Notes under the pieces: model-generated
Database searches by the model: none
What the model was told of the DNA's origin: nothing
The model's input: the letters and a program-made list of their open reading frames with translations, nothing else
Made by a program: the position numbers and the translations under genes
In this document: piece after piece, positions 18,301 to 26,067 of the stretch
How the letters are laid out: each line of letters starts with the position of its first letter
How positions within the stretch are numbered: the first letter of the stretch is position 1
Source: CAWCDJ01 sp963836015
Lineage (GTDB): Bacteria; Acidobacteriota; Terriglobia; Bryobacterales; Bryobacteraceae
Assembly (NCBI GenBank): GCA_963836015.1
Contig: CAWIIF010000004.1
Span: 558,001 to 622,000 of the forward strand
Length of the DNA stretch: 64,000 nt
Reading direction: 5' to 3'

Positions 18301-18697
18301 CGAGCATGAGAAGGCGCTCGCGGCGTGGAACAAGGCGGCGGCTCTGCAAGAGACCGGCGGAAGGCGGCGCGGGCCGGTGCCGGCGGGCGCGCAGCCGTAT
18401 TACCGCGCGTTGGCGCTCGAGAAACTAGGCCGGAACGACCAAGCCAAAGCCGTGTTCGAATCCCTGGTGGCATCGGGAACCGCCGCTCTGGCGCAGACCG
18501 CGCCGGCCGCCGGGCGAGGTGGCAGGCCGGGCCGGGCGCAATCGTCGCGGGTCCGTTCGGCCAATGCGCACTATGTGGCCGGGCTAGGTTTCCTCGGCCT
18601 AAACGAGCCTGCTCGCGCCAAGACCGAGCTAAGCCAGGCCGTGGAGCTCAGTCCCGATCTGCTGGGAGCACGGACCGCTCTCGCGTCGATGGAATAG
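15320..18697 (+). CDS. Secreted DUF5107 domain protein with C-terminal TPR array
   Basis: A 1125-residue exported protein. The signal peptide MFAKALNPLFLSLAAVLLVG is followed by a DUF5107 region (about residues 60-370) with IRIGVLPEIGGRIFEGVDK, ISGGVEWNIPHHH and a galactose-mutarotase-like beta-sandwich feel, then about 600 residues of TPR-like repeats (DARVNTAMGITSFGKARYEEA, RAAYYLGNLLYDW). The start at 15320 is the ATG before the signal peptide, with GGAG at 15305-15308; the frame is open for 2 kb further upstream, but only as the antisense of the neighbouring gene. DUF5107 proteins accompany carbohydrate-utilisation genes and may be sugar-binding or glycosidase-like; function is otherwise unknown. 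A Gly/Arg-rich stretch (GRGGRPGRAQ) lies near residue 1070. Confidence 0.85.
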   Translation: MFAKALNPLFLSLAAVLLVGPSSWGAAPSPVKVWETKTVIPTYLAGEPERNPMFFFGRESQGAQGPVYPYPMYDSLTGKKVDKTYTVVYLENEYIRIGVLPEIGGRIFEGVDKTNNYNFIYRQHVIKPALIGLIGAWISGGVEWNIPHHHRASTFLPVQYKVEENQDGSKTVWVGELEVRQRMRWAVGYTLRPGKAYLEASIRILNRTPVVNTMLCFANLAVHTNQNYQVIFPPSTQFGVYHGKREFTAWPVSHTRYSGADFTKGVDISWYKNHIQANSVFAWNYEDDFFAGYDHGKEAGTMSVADHNIVPGKKFWTWGNGPSGRSWDKILTDDDGPYIELMVGGYSDNQPDYSWLQPYETRSFSMNWYPFRDIGGVKKANLDAAVNLEVAAGSAKVGFYATSAHQAAEVMLKAGERVLLRETISIDPGKPYVKQVAVPDGIDQHDLVASISDGGRELVSYRPVRLTPQPTPKTVTPPAAPKDIKTNEELYLTGLRAQQFHDPVVDPIPYWEEALRRDPGDARVNTAMGITSFGKARYEEAEKYLRAALDRLTDRYTTPKDAEAIYYLGATLKAEGKTEEAYGYLYKATWSQAWKAAGYYSLAEIAASRGDMAASLDLVDRSIDSNALNIRAQNLKAAVLRHLGRPEEALRVVATASHRADPLDVRSMAEVWLASKTAAAGATLGYTMNAHPATAQETAAEYLDAGLWQDGTDVLLQMTAAASDKSKIHPMAYYYLGYFAGKLGQPQRASEYYGLAKAMPPDYVFPFENEEIDVLRQAVRANPRDARAAYYLGNLLYDWRPEEALKMWEASEAIDPSFAIVHRNLATAYMHRKSGSDLNGAIAELEKAVSLDRKYPLHFTELDELYEQAGTPLEKRLPLFEQNAAVVEQRDDAENRAIALKVALGRYDEAIGIMTGRPFAVAEGANLNVSEHWTDAHILRSRQRITAKRYQEALADLEAAVTIPPNLPVGLGDVVGARGAEVEYWTGAAYEGLGEHEKALAAWNKAAALQETGGRRRGPVPAGAQPYYRALALEKLGRNDQAKAVFESLVASGTAALAQTAPAAGRGGRPGRAQSSRVRSANAHYVAGLGFLGLNEPARAKTELSQAVELSPDLLGARTALASME

Positions 18698-18707
18698 CGC
18701 TCCTTCT

Positions 18708-20633
18708 TTACCGGACATTCCGCCGGAGGGCCGCCCGGGGTTTAGTGAATCTAGGGGTGACGGGCGGCGGCGTGGCCGTGGCGCCGGAGGCCGTGCCGAC
18801 CGGGATCGTCGCCTCTACCGAGTAGGAATCGGGCCCCGAGATAGCCAACAGGTTGTCCCCGGAGGTGGCGGCAGTGGGCACCTGCACGTTGACTTGGTAG
18901 AGCGAGACGGCCTCCGCCACCAGGCCTGCATAGGAAACGGTCGCCGTTGCCCCCCCGATGCTGGCGGTAATAGTGCCGGTCGTAAGTGCGCCGGCCGGTG
19001 CGGCCGCTCCGTCCGCTACCGCAGGGGACACCGCGCCCAGCCCGGTCAGGTACACCTGCAGCGTCTCACCGGGCTGCGCCGGATTCGACGGCGTCACCAG
19101 CGAGTAATCCGAGTGCTGTATGCTTCCGTAACCAAGGCCGTTCTGATTTTGGGTGAACACGCCGGGAGCGGTCAGCGAGATAAACGTGGTCACCGTGTTG
19201 GATGTGGCCCCATTGTTGATCACCTGGATTTGCGCGATCGAACCGGTCGTCTCGTAGGGCACGATGGCCTCGATCAGATTGGGGGTCGCATAATAGATCG
19301 GCGCCGCCACACCGTTGATCATCACCTGGACCGGGCCGAGAGTGGTCGGGAATGGAACTGCGGAGGCCACCGGCAAACCGTCCGGCGCGAGCCCGGTGCC
19401 CACCAATGCGATGAATTCGCCCGGCGCGATACCCGCCGTGAACGGCGCCCAACTGCCGGCGTTCACCACGCCTTCGGGGTTGAGGAATACGCCCGACCCT
19501 GTTAGCGACGGGGCGGCCACCGCCACGCTCACCCCCAGGTAGGGGCCGATGCCGGACCCGATCCGCACCGCGCCGCCGGCGCCGACCACGTACCGCGCGG
19601 TGCTGTCGCTGTACGTACCATCCGACTTGACCGAATACGTGCCGCCATAGGTGAAGTCGTAGGAACTGGCGGAGAGGGCGTCGGCCAAGCGCTGATGCCC
19701 TACAAACGATCCCCCGTTGCCATTCACCGAGCCGTAAAAGGAGTCGAGGTAGCCGATCCCGTTGCTATCCACCGGCTCGTCGATCCCGGCCTGGTAGTAC
19801 AGGCCTCCGAAGGCGGGCATACCCGTCCCGGTGCGCACTCCCACGAAGAAATCGAATCCCTGGGGGGATCCGCCGAAAACAAAACTGCCGTCCGGCGAAA
19901 TATAAAGGAACTTTTGCCCGGAGATCAGTCCGGATGACGTGGTCGGTATTGAAAGGCTGAAGGCCGAGTTGCTCAGGACGTAGGCAACACGGCTGATGCT
20001 TTGGGTGTATTGCGTAGAGCCGCCCTGCCCGGCATACCCGGTGACGGTGATGTTCCCCAGGTTACCTGCGCCGTCCGGGTTCACCTGGAACATCGAGCTG
20101 ATGGTGGTGGCTGGGGTGCCGCTTGACAGATCCATGTCCGCAATCCAGTAGGAGCCCTTAAAAGTACTCAGAGCCGTCTGGGACGAGAACGGCGCGGCAA
20201 TGAAGAGGTCGTTAAAGCCGCTCTCCGTGCTGCTGCCCACAAAAATGCCTTGCTGCGAGACCAGCCCATAGACGTAGTCACCGCTCGAAAGCGGGTTGGA
20301 AATGAACCCATAGCCGGAGGCCGAGATCGAATAGGTGCCGCTAGGCGTGATGGGCCCGAGGCCATTACTGGAGTCTAAAACCGTCGCGGTCATGTTGTAC
20401 TTCCCGTTCCCATCGAACGTGACAGTACCGTAAAGCGCGATGGCGCGGCCCAGATCGCCATAGCTGTCCTGGAGCACGTAAAACACTTCGCGGAAATAGA
20501 ACTTTCCGTTCAGCAGTTTGTTTCCACTCGTATCCCATCCCTGGGCAGAAGCCTGCCATCCGGTGGCGGCGAATAGAAGAAGGGCCAGCGGCGCTACGTT
20601 CGCGATGACCCTGACCAGCAGCTTGGCGCACAT
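18708..20633 (-). CDS. Secreted surface protein with TIGR03437-type Solibacter C-terminal domain
   Basis: A 641-residue protein with signal peptide (VIANVAPLALLLFAATGWQASAQ). The N-terminal 380 residues are Gly/Ser/Thr/Tyr-rich beta-type sequence with repeated motifs of the form YGTVTFDGNGKYN, SGTYSISASGYG and GGTYSVKSDGTYS. The C-terminal 230 residues match the Solibacter uncharacterised C-terminal domain: VVNAGSWAPFTAGIAPGEFIAL, GLAPDGLP, APIYYATPNLIEAIVPYE and LYQVNVQVP. That domain is found in large numbers in Solibacter-type genomes, in extracellular proteins, and is the strongest lineage marker in the window. Function unknown; probably a cell-surface or secreted adhesive/structural protein. 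It closes a minus-strand series after the amidohydrolase gene (66 bp gap). Confidence 0.85.
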   Translation of the reverse strand: MCAKLLVRVIANVAPLALLLFAATGWQASAQGWDTSGNKLLNGKFYFREVFYVLQDSYGDLGRAIALYGTVTFDGNGKYNMTATVLDSSNGLGPITPSGTYSISASGYGFISNPLSSGDYVYGLVSQQGIFVGSSTESGFNDLFIAAPFSSQTALSTFKGSYWIADMDLSSGTPATTISSMFQVNPDGAGNLGNITVTGYAGQGGSTQYTQSISRVAYVLSNSAFSLSIPTTSSGLISGQKFLYISPDGSFVFGGSPQGFDFFVGVRTGTGMPAFGGLYYQAGIDEPVDSNGIGYLDSFYGSVNGNGGSFVGHQRLADALSASSYDFTYGGTYSVKSDGTYSDSTARYVVGAGGAVRIGSGIGPYLGVSVAVAAPSLTGSGVFLNPEGVVNAGSWAPFTAGIAPGEFIALVGTGLAPDGLPVASAVPFPTTLGPVQVMINGVAAPIYYATPNLIEAIVPYETTGSIAQIQVINNGATSNTVTTFISLTAPGVFTQNQNGLGYGSIQHSDYSLVTPSNPAQPGETLQVYLTGLGAVSPAVADGAAAPAGALTTGTITASIGGATATVSYAGLVAEAVSLYQVNVQVPTAATSGDNLLAISGPDSYSVEATIPVGTASGATATPPPVTPRFTKPRAALRRNVR

Positions 20634-20699
20634 GCTATATGGAGTCGCGCGGCGGGTGAAACGTTACACCCCAATTGGCGGAATTGAGAGAGCAGCCGG

Positions 20700-23600
20700 C
20701 TACGGCCGGGACGCCGCGTCCGGCCGGTCGTTCCACCACCACAAGGGCGGCAGCGGCTTCTGGTTCGGCCAGACCTCGTCCAGGGTGTCGCCGGCGAGTA
20801 ACTCGCCGTCCTTCATCACGTACTCGATGTCCATCGTGTTGTGGATGTCGTCGAGCGGGTTCTTTCGCAGGACGACCAGGTCCGCCAGCTTCCCCTTCTC
20901 GATGCTTCCGAGATCCTGGGCGAGGCCGATCGCTTCCGCCCCGTTCAAGGTAGCCGCGCGGAGCGCTTCCATGTTGGTCATTTTGCCGGCCTGCAGGGAC
21001 CAGAGCTCCCAATGAAAGCTGGCTCCCTGGAACTCGCCGTGGCCGCCGACGCAAACCTTCCCGCCGGCCCTCAAAATCGCCGCCGCACTCTCCGCGGCCT
21101 TCGGATAAACATACTCGTCCGGCCGGACCCACAGGGTCCGCGACGCCTTGTTGTCGACGATATTGTGGGGGATGAAGCGGCGCGTCTTGGGATCGTCATG
21201 CACCCCGGTTGTCTGCCAGTAATAGTTTTCGGACCCCGGCCCGCCGTATCCGCCAATTATGTAGGTAGGAGTGTAGTAGACTCCCGATTGCGCCACCAGA
21301 TTCGTTACATCCTTATAGATCGAATTGAGGGGGAACTGGTGCTCGGCGCCGCCGAAGCCATCGATGACGTGGGTCAGGTCGAGGGCCATGTCGCCCGCGC
21401 CTTCGGTTGTCGGCATCATGTGCAGGCGTTTGCACGCCTCTACGACAAACTCGCGCTGGCGGCGGCTGCCCACCATGTAGGACTTCACCATATTGGTGCG
21501 GTAATAGTCCTTGTACCGCGCTACCACGTCCGCGGCTTCGTCGACCGATTGAAAGTCGCTTACCCAAAAAATGCCGGGGCCGGTGGAATAGATCCGCGGT
21601 CCGATCATTTCGCCCGCATCCACCAGGTCCTGGTAGGTAGACATGTCGTTCGTAAGCGTCTGCGGATCGCGCCCCGTGGTGATGCCGTACGCCAGGCTCG
21701 CGAGAAATCCCCAATAATCGATGTCCTGGACGCCGCGCCGGACTTCGAACCAGTGAGCGTGCGTATCGATCATCCCGGGGATGATGGTCCGCCCCGCCAC
21801 GTCAATTACCTTCGCTCCCGCCGGGGCCTCGGCCGACCCGGCGGGCGTCACCGCTTCGATGCGGTTGTTCCGGATCACCACGTCGGCGGCCGGCAGCACC
21901 TCGTCGCCCCGCATGGTGATGACACGCGCGCCGCGCAGCACGATGGACCCTTCGGTCTTGTGGCGGGGCGTCTCGATCCGAACGCGGGTTTCCTGGGGAT
22001 GGAGCTGCCTGGCCCATCGGGCGGAGTTGTGTTTCTCCGCGCCTGCGTCCGTGTTGGCTGAGCCGGCGGCTTCGATGTCCGCAACGGGCAGCGTGAAGAA
22101 CGCGGGACCGACGGACCATGTCACCATCGCGCCTTGTTTCGCCCACATCGCCTGGTCGGCGCCGCCCGAGGTCAGGCGCTCCACCGCTGTCGCGGGCGTA
22201 TTCAGATCGATCACGGGCGGATCCCCGCCGACCCGCGGCAGGCTCGCCATATAGACCTGGCTTCTGAAAACGATCAGAAGCTTCTTCCGGTCCGGGCTGG
22301 CCAGCAACTCGACCACCGGAGAAAAGTCGGCCCCCCAGACGTCTTTCGCCTTCAATTTCGCCAGCGTCCGCCGTTCACTGCCGTCCCAACGCATGGAGAC
22401 CAGCTCGCTATCGGCCGAGAGCGCGCCATGCGACGTCGTGACCGTCATGTAGACGCGATCCGGGTCGTCGGTGAAATGCGGGAAGCTGAGTCCCTCGCCC
22501 CCGGCGATCAGGGATGCCGCGCCGCCGGTGGAAGGGATCCACACAAGATCGGAGGCTTGCATCCCGTGCCCCCATTCGTCGGGTTGACTGATCGCCTGGT
22601 ACGGAAAGGCCCGTACCGCGACGATGCGCTGCGAGTCCGGGGACCATGCCAGGTAACGGAAGTATGCGGGCGAGCTGGTGAGGCGTTGAGGCGATCCGCT
22701 GCCGTCGGAGCGAACTTTCCAGATTCCGCCGTCGCCGTTCTGCCAACTGCTGTAAGCCAGCCATTTTCCGTCCGGAGACCATGCCGGATCGTATTGGCGC
22801 CCTTCTCCTCGAATCACCCGCCGCGGCGCACCGGTCCCGATATCCGCCACATAGAGGTGCGTGAGCGCCGAGAATGCGATCTGCCTGCCGTCGGGAGAGG
22901 CCGAAGCATCATGGATCACCCTGGCTTCGACCGGCCCCTCATCGACGCGCGTCTGGAAATTGAGCCGCGGCCCGAGCTCCCGCGATACGGTGGCCTCGAA
23001 GGGAATCACGCGATCCTTGCCCGAATCGACATCGAGCCGGTGAATGTTGCCGCCGTAGGAGATGACGATCTCCCTGCCGCCCGGCATGAATCCGTAGGCC
23101 GGCAGCACGTCGCGAGTGAATGCGGACTCCTGATCGTCGCGATCGATCGGGTATTTGAGCCACTTTTCTGCGCCCGTGGACAGATCGCGGACGCGCAGCG
23201 CCGTGCCGGCATCGTACCGGGTGGCGTAGACAAGCGTCTTCCCATCCGGCGAGATGGCCGGGCGGAAAGCCCCGCTCGAGAGCGAAGTGATTTCGTCTTC
23301 CTCGCCGGTCGTCAGATTGCGCCGGATGATCTGCCATGGCAGAATACGCCCGCCGCCGCTGAACTGGGCGCCAATCTTCTTGGCGAAGTAGATGTAGCGC
23401 ATGTCCGCCGCGATCGCGACGCCGAGCGCGTTGATGGTAGGCTGTGTCGCATTCCCCACGCGGCTCTTCACTACCTGTAGCCCGGCCCCGCCCAGAAGGT
23501 CATAGCGCCAGATTTCGAAGCCGGAGTTGTAGAAATGCGGGTTCTTTTTGGAGACCAGGATGGCGTCTCCTTCCGGGCTCCAGCAGGGGGACGCGAACAG

Positions 23601-24023
23601 GGAGCGGTCTTCCGACGTGAGCGCCTTCGGATTCGATCCGTCGGCATTCGCGATCCAGATGTTATCATCGCCGGAACGGTCGCTGAGAAAGACGATGCGG
23701 CGTCCATCCGGGGAGTAACGCGGCTGGCTGTCGAATTCGAGTCCGCTCGTGATTGCCTTCGCGGTGCCTCCCTCCACCGGGACCGTATACAGGTGGCCGT
23801 CCAGGTCGAACAGTACCGTCTTGCCGTCGGGCGAAACGTCGACCGACATCCAAGTGCCTTCGGCGGTGGTGAACTCGACCTTTCGCTCCGCCTTCAAGGG
23901 CAGCCCTTTGCCCGCCTCGCCGGCAGCCTTCGATCCGTTAACTACCGAATCCTGGGCGAAGAGGATGCCCGCCAGGGCGAGCGCGCACAGTCCGGCAGGT
24001 TTCCACAGGTCCCTAATGAACAT
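20700..24023 (-). CDS. TolB/PD40-type beta-propeller fused to an amidohydrolase
   Basis: A 1107-residue exported fusion. After a signal peptide (LCALALAGILFAQ), residues about 40-650 contain PD40/WD40-like blades (FSPDGRRIVFLSDRSGDDN-type, repeated: YSPDGRRIVF, WSPDGKWLAY, WSPDSQRIVAV). Residues about 690-1090 form an amidohydrolase: HxH metal motif in DTHAHWFEV (His755, His757), GGHGEFQG (His995) and the C-terminal IEKGKLADLVVL. Members of this type hydrolyse cyclic amides, dipeptides or imidazolones. Its start overlaps the S9 peptidase stop by 11 bp, so they are co-translated. Together with the upstream receptor this suggests periplasmic breakdown of an imported peptide. Confidence 0.9.
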   Translation of the reverse strand: MFIRDLWKPAGLCALALAGILFAQDSVVNGSKAAGEAGKGLPLKAERKVEFTTAEGTWMSVDVSPDGKTVLFDLDGHLYTVPVEGGTAKAITSGLEFDSQPRYSPDGRRIVFLSDRSGDDNIWIANADGSNPKALTSEDRSLFASPCWSPEGDAILVSKKNPHFYNSGFEIWRYDLLGGAGLQVVKSRVGNATQPTINALGVAIAADMRYIYFAKKIGAQFSGGGRILPWQIIRRNLTTGEEDEITSLSSGAFRPAISPDGKTLVYATRYDAGTALRVRDLSTGAEKWLKYPIDRDDQESAFTRDVLPAYGFMPGGREIVISYGGNIHRLDVDSGKDRVIPFEATVSRELGPRLNFQTRVDEGPVEARVIHDASASPDGRQIAFSALTHLYVADIGTGAPRRVIRGEGRQYDPAWSPDGKWLAYSSWQNGDGGIWKVRSDGSGSPQRLTSSPAYFRYLAWSPDSQRIVAVRAFPYQAISQPDEWGHGMQASDLVWIPSTGGAASLIAGGEGLSFPHFTDDPDRVYMTVTTSHGALSADSELVSMRWDGSERRTLAKLKAKDVWGADFSPVVELLASPDRKKLLIVFRSQVYMASLPRVGGDPPVIDLNTPATAVERLTSGGADQAMWAKQGAMVTWSVGPAFFTLPVADIEAAGSANTDAGAEKHNSARWARQLHPQETRVRIETPRHKTEGSIVLRGARVITMRGDEVLPAADVVIRNNRIEAVTPAGSAEAPAGAKVIDVAGRTIIPGMIDTHAHWFEVRRGVQDIDYWGFLASLAYGITTGRDPQTLTNDMSTYQDLVDAGEMIGPRIYSTGPGIFWVSDFQSVDEAADVVARYKDYYRTNMVKSYMVGSRRQREFVVEACKRLHMMPTTEGAGDMALDLTHVIDGFGGAEHQFPLNSIYKDVTNLVAQSGVYYTPTYIIGGYGGPGSENYYWQTTGVHDDPKTRRFIPHNIVDNKASRTLWVRPDEYVYPKAAESAAAILRAGGKVCVGGHGEFQGASFHWELWSLQAGKMTNMEALRAATLNGAEAIGLAQDLGSIEKGKLADLVVLRKNPLDDIHNTMDIEYVMKDGELLAGDTLDEVWPNQKPLPPLWWWNDRPDAASRP

Positions 24024-25980
24024 ATTTTTCTACCCAATCGAGATGCCGGTGCATGATGTCGAGGACGAATTTGGGCTCCTGCGGGCCATGCGGCTGGCGC
24101 GGATAGACCACCATCTTCGTAGGAACGCCGCGGCGCTTCAGCGCGTGGTAGAACTCGAGTCCCTGGCTGAGAGGGACGCGTTCATCCGCGTCGCCCTGGA
24201 GAACCAGGGTTGGAGTGGACACGCGATCCACATAAGCGATGGGCGAGTGCGTGCGATACGATTCCTCCTTCTGCCAGGGCTCCCCGCCAAAATAGTCGGG
24301 CAGAAAATCGGCGATATCCGTGGTGCCCGTGAAACTGAGCAGGTCGATGACCGGCGCTCCCGTGGCGGCGGCCTTGAAGCGATTGGTGTGGCCCACCGTC
24401 CACGCCGTCATGTAGCCGCCGTAGCTCCAGCCCATCACGACCAGGCGATCCGGATCGGCGGTGCCGTTGGCAATCAGCGCGTCCACGCCGGCCTGGTCGT
24501 CCTCATAGTCTTTTCCGCCCCAATCGGCCGAATTGGCGTAGCGGAATTCCTTCCCATATCCCGTTGACCCGCGCGGGTTCGGTCGCAGAACCGCGTAACC
24601 CTTCGACGAGAACGTCCCGATCGGATAGAGCCCGGGGCGGCCGATGAAATTCTGATTGAAGCCGCCTGCCGGACCTCCGTGGATATTGAGAATCAGCGGT
24701 ACCTTCCTGCCGGGCTGGTATCCGACGGGAAACGTCAGCAGGCCTTCGATCGCCGTTCCATCCTTCGATTTCCATCGGAACACTTCGGTCTTGCCAAGGG
24801 GAGGTTTGGCGAGGGTGGAGTTGGCCGCGCTCACCTGCACGAGGCGCGGACTGCCGGCGCGAAGCACATAAGCCTCGGGAGCCGAGTCGCTGCTCTCATG
24901 GGGGATGCCGAAAACGGTGCCGGAGTCGTCCATGGAAACCGCGCCCAGGATCCCTTGCGCAGGGGCGAATATCTCCTTTACGGGCCCGTCCAGCGGCACT
25001 TCGTACAACGCGCTACCGGTGCGCTTTGCTTCGCTGGCGACAATTGCGCGGTTGCCGGACATCCAACCCGCAAGCCTGGGCTGCTCGTCGGGAGTCGGCT
25101 TCAGGGCGCGAATCTTCCCGGTCTGGCGATCGTACAAAGCTACCCGTTCAGCGCCTGGATTAGGGGGCTCCGCACAGGGCTGGGGGAACGCGATATAGCG
25201 GCCGTCGGACGAATACTTCGGAATGCCGGCATACCCTCCGCCATAGCCGATTTCTTTGATGATGCCGGTTGCCGCCGCCACCTCGGCCACCCTGGCTTTG
25301 CGCCATTCATTGACCACCGGCGTATTCCAATACACAAAAGCGATATCCGCGCCGTCCGGAGACCATGCGATCTGTTGCACGTGCCGGTCCGGAGTAGTGA
25401 CGGCTCGCGGCTTGCGTCCGCCCGAGTCGGCTTCGGCTGGGATCACGTAGATCACCGCGTTCTTTGGCTTCTCATCGAGCACGCGCATGTCGCGCTTTTC
25501 TTTGATGGCCTTCTCCTCGTCCGGATCCGGCTCGGCGCTGGTATAGGCGACCGACTTGCCGTCCTTCGAGACCGCGAATACGCCGACTGCCCCCTTCACC
25601 TTGGTGAGTTGTTCGGCTTCACCGCCGCTCACCGGAATCCGGAACAGGTCGTCCTTTCCGAAGCGCGTCGAGGTGAAGTAGATCCATCTTCCGTCAGGCG
25701 ACCAGGCAGGGTTGCTGGAGGATTTCTCGCTGCGGGTGAGTTGCACGCGGTCCGCCCCGTCGCTGCCGGCCAGCCAGATCTGCGTGACGTTCTCGCTGTG
25801 TTCGCTATCCATGCGGGCTTTCGTCTGCGTCCAGACGACACGCCGGCCGTCCGGAGAAGGGACGACGGATCCGACGGTCTGGATCTCCATGGAGAGTTCC
25901 GGGGTCCAGGACGAGGGCGCCTGCGCGAAAGCCGGGAATGCCACGAGGGCCGCCAGGCAGACCATTGAAGCGCTGTTCAT
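24013..25980 (-). CDS. S9 family prolyl oligopeptidase/acylaminoacyl-peptidase-like serine peptidase
   Basis: A 655-residue exported enzyme (signal peptide MNSASMVCLAALVAFPAFAQ). The N-terminal half is a beta-propeller (blades such as WSPDGRWIYFTSTRFG), which restricts access to short peptides; the C-terminal half is an alpha/beta hydrolase. The catalytic serine is Ser519 in GWSYGGY, the acid is Asp597 or Asp599 in QGDADERVP, and the base is His631 in RQPHGPQ. The family cleaves oligopeptides after proline or removes N-terminal (acylated) residues. It overlaps the amidohydrolase gene by 11 bp. A strong hairpin (26006-26051) separates it from TBDR2 upstream, so its expression relative to the receptor may be tuned at that point. 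Confidence 0.93.
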   Translation of the reverse strand: MNSASMVCLAALVAFPAFAQAPSSWTPELSMEIQTVGSVVPSPDGRRVVWTQTKARMDSEHSENVTQIWLAGSDGADRVQLTRSEKSSSNPAWSPDGRWIYFTSTRFGKDDLFRIPVSGGEAEQLTKVKGAVGVFAVSKDGKSVAYTSAEPDPDEEKAIKEKRDMRVLDEKPKNAVIYVIPAEADSGGRKPRAVTTPDRHVQQIAWSPDGADIAFVYWNTPVVNEWRKARVAEVAAATGIIKEIGYGGGYAGIPKYSSDGRYIAFPQPCAEPPNPGAERVALYDRQTGKIRALKPTPDEQPRLAGWMSGNRAIVASEAKRTGSALYEVPLDGPVKEIFAPAQGILGAVSMDDSGTVFGIPHESSDSAPEAYVLRAGSPRLVQVSAANSTLAKPPLGKTEVFRWKSKDGTAIEGLLTFPVGYQPGRKVPLILNIHGGPAGGFNQNFIGRPGLYPIGTFSSKGYAVLRPNPRGSTGYGKEFRYANSADWGGKDYEDDQAGVDALIANGTADPDRLVVMGWSYGGYMTAWTVGHTNRFKAAATGAPVIDLLSFTGTTDIADFLPDYFGGEPWQKEESYRTHSPIAYVDRVSTPTLVLQGDADERVPLSQGLEFYHALKRRGVPTKMVVYPRQPHGPQEPKFVLDIMHRHLDWVEKYVH

Positions 25981-26005
25981 ATTGGATGCCTCTTGTGCTG
26001 GGGAG

Positions 26006-26051
26006 CGTCCCTTTCGCGGACCGGCATCGGTCTACCGGTCCGCGAAGGACG
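26006..26051 (-). terminator. Strong intergenic hairpin between TBDR2 and S9 peptidase genes
   Basis: TTCGCGGACCGG (26013-26024) pairs perfectly with CCGGTCCGCGAA (26035-26046), loop 10 nt; past a 2-nt bulge CGTCC (26006-26010) pairs with GGACG (26047-26051). This 17-bp stem lies in the 87-bp gap downstream of the receptor stop. No U-run follows on the minus strand, so partial termination, mRNA end protection or processing are all possible. Confidence 0.6.
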
Positions 26052-26067
26052 GCTAAGCGGAATCGAC

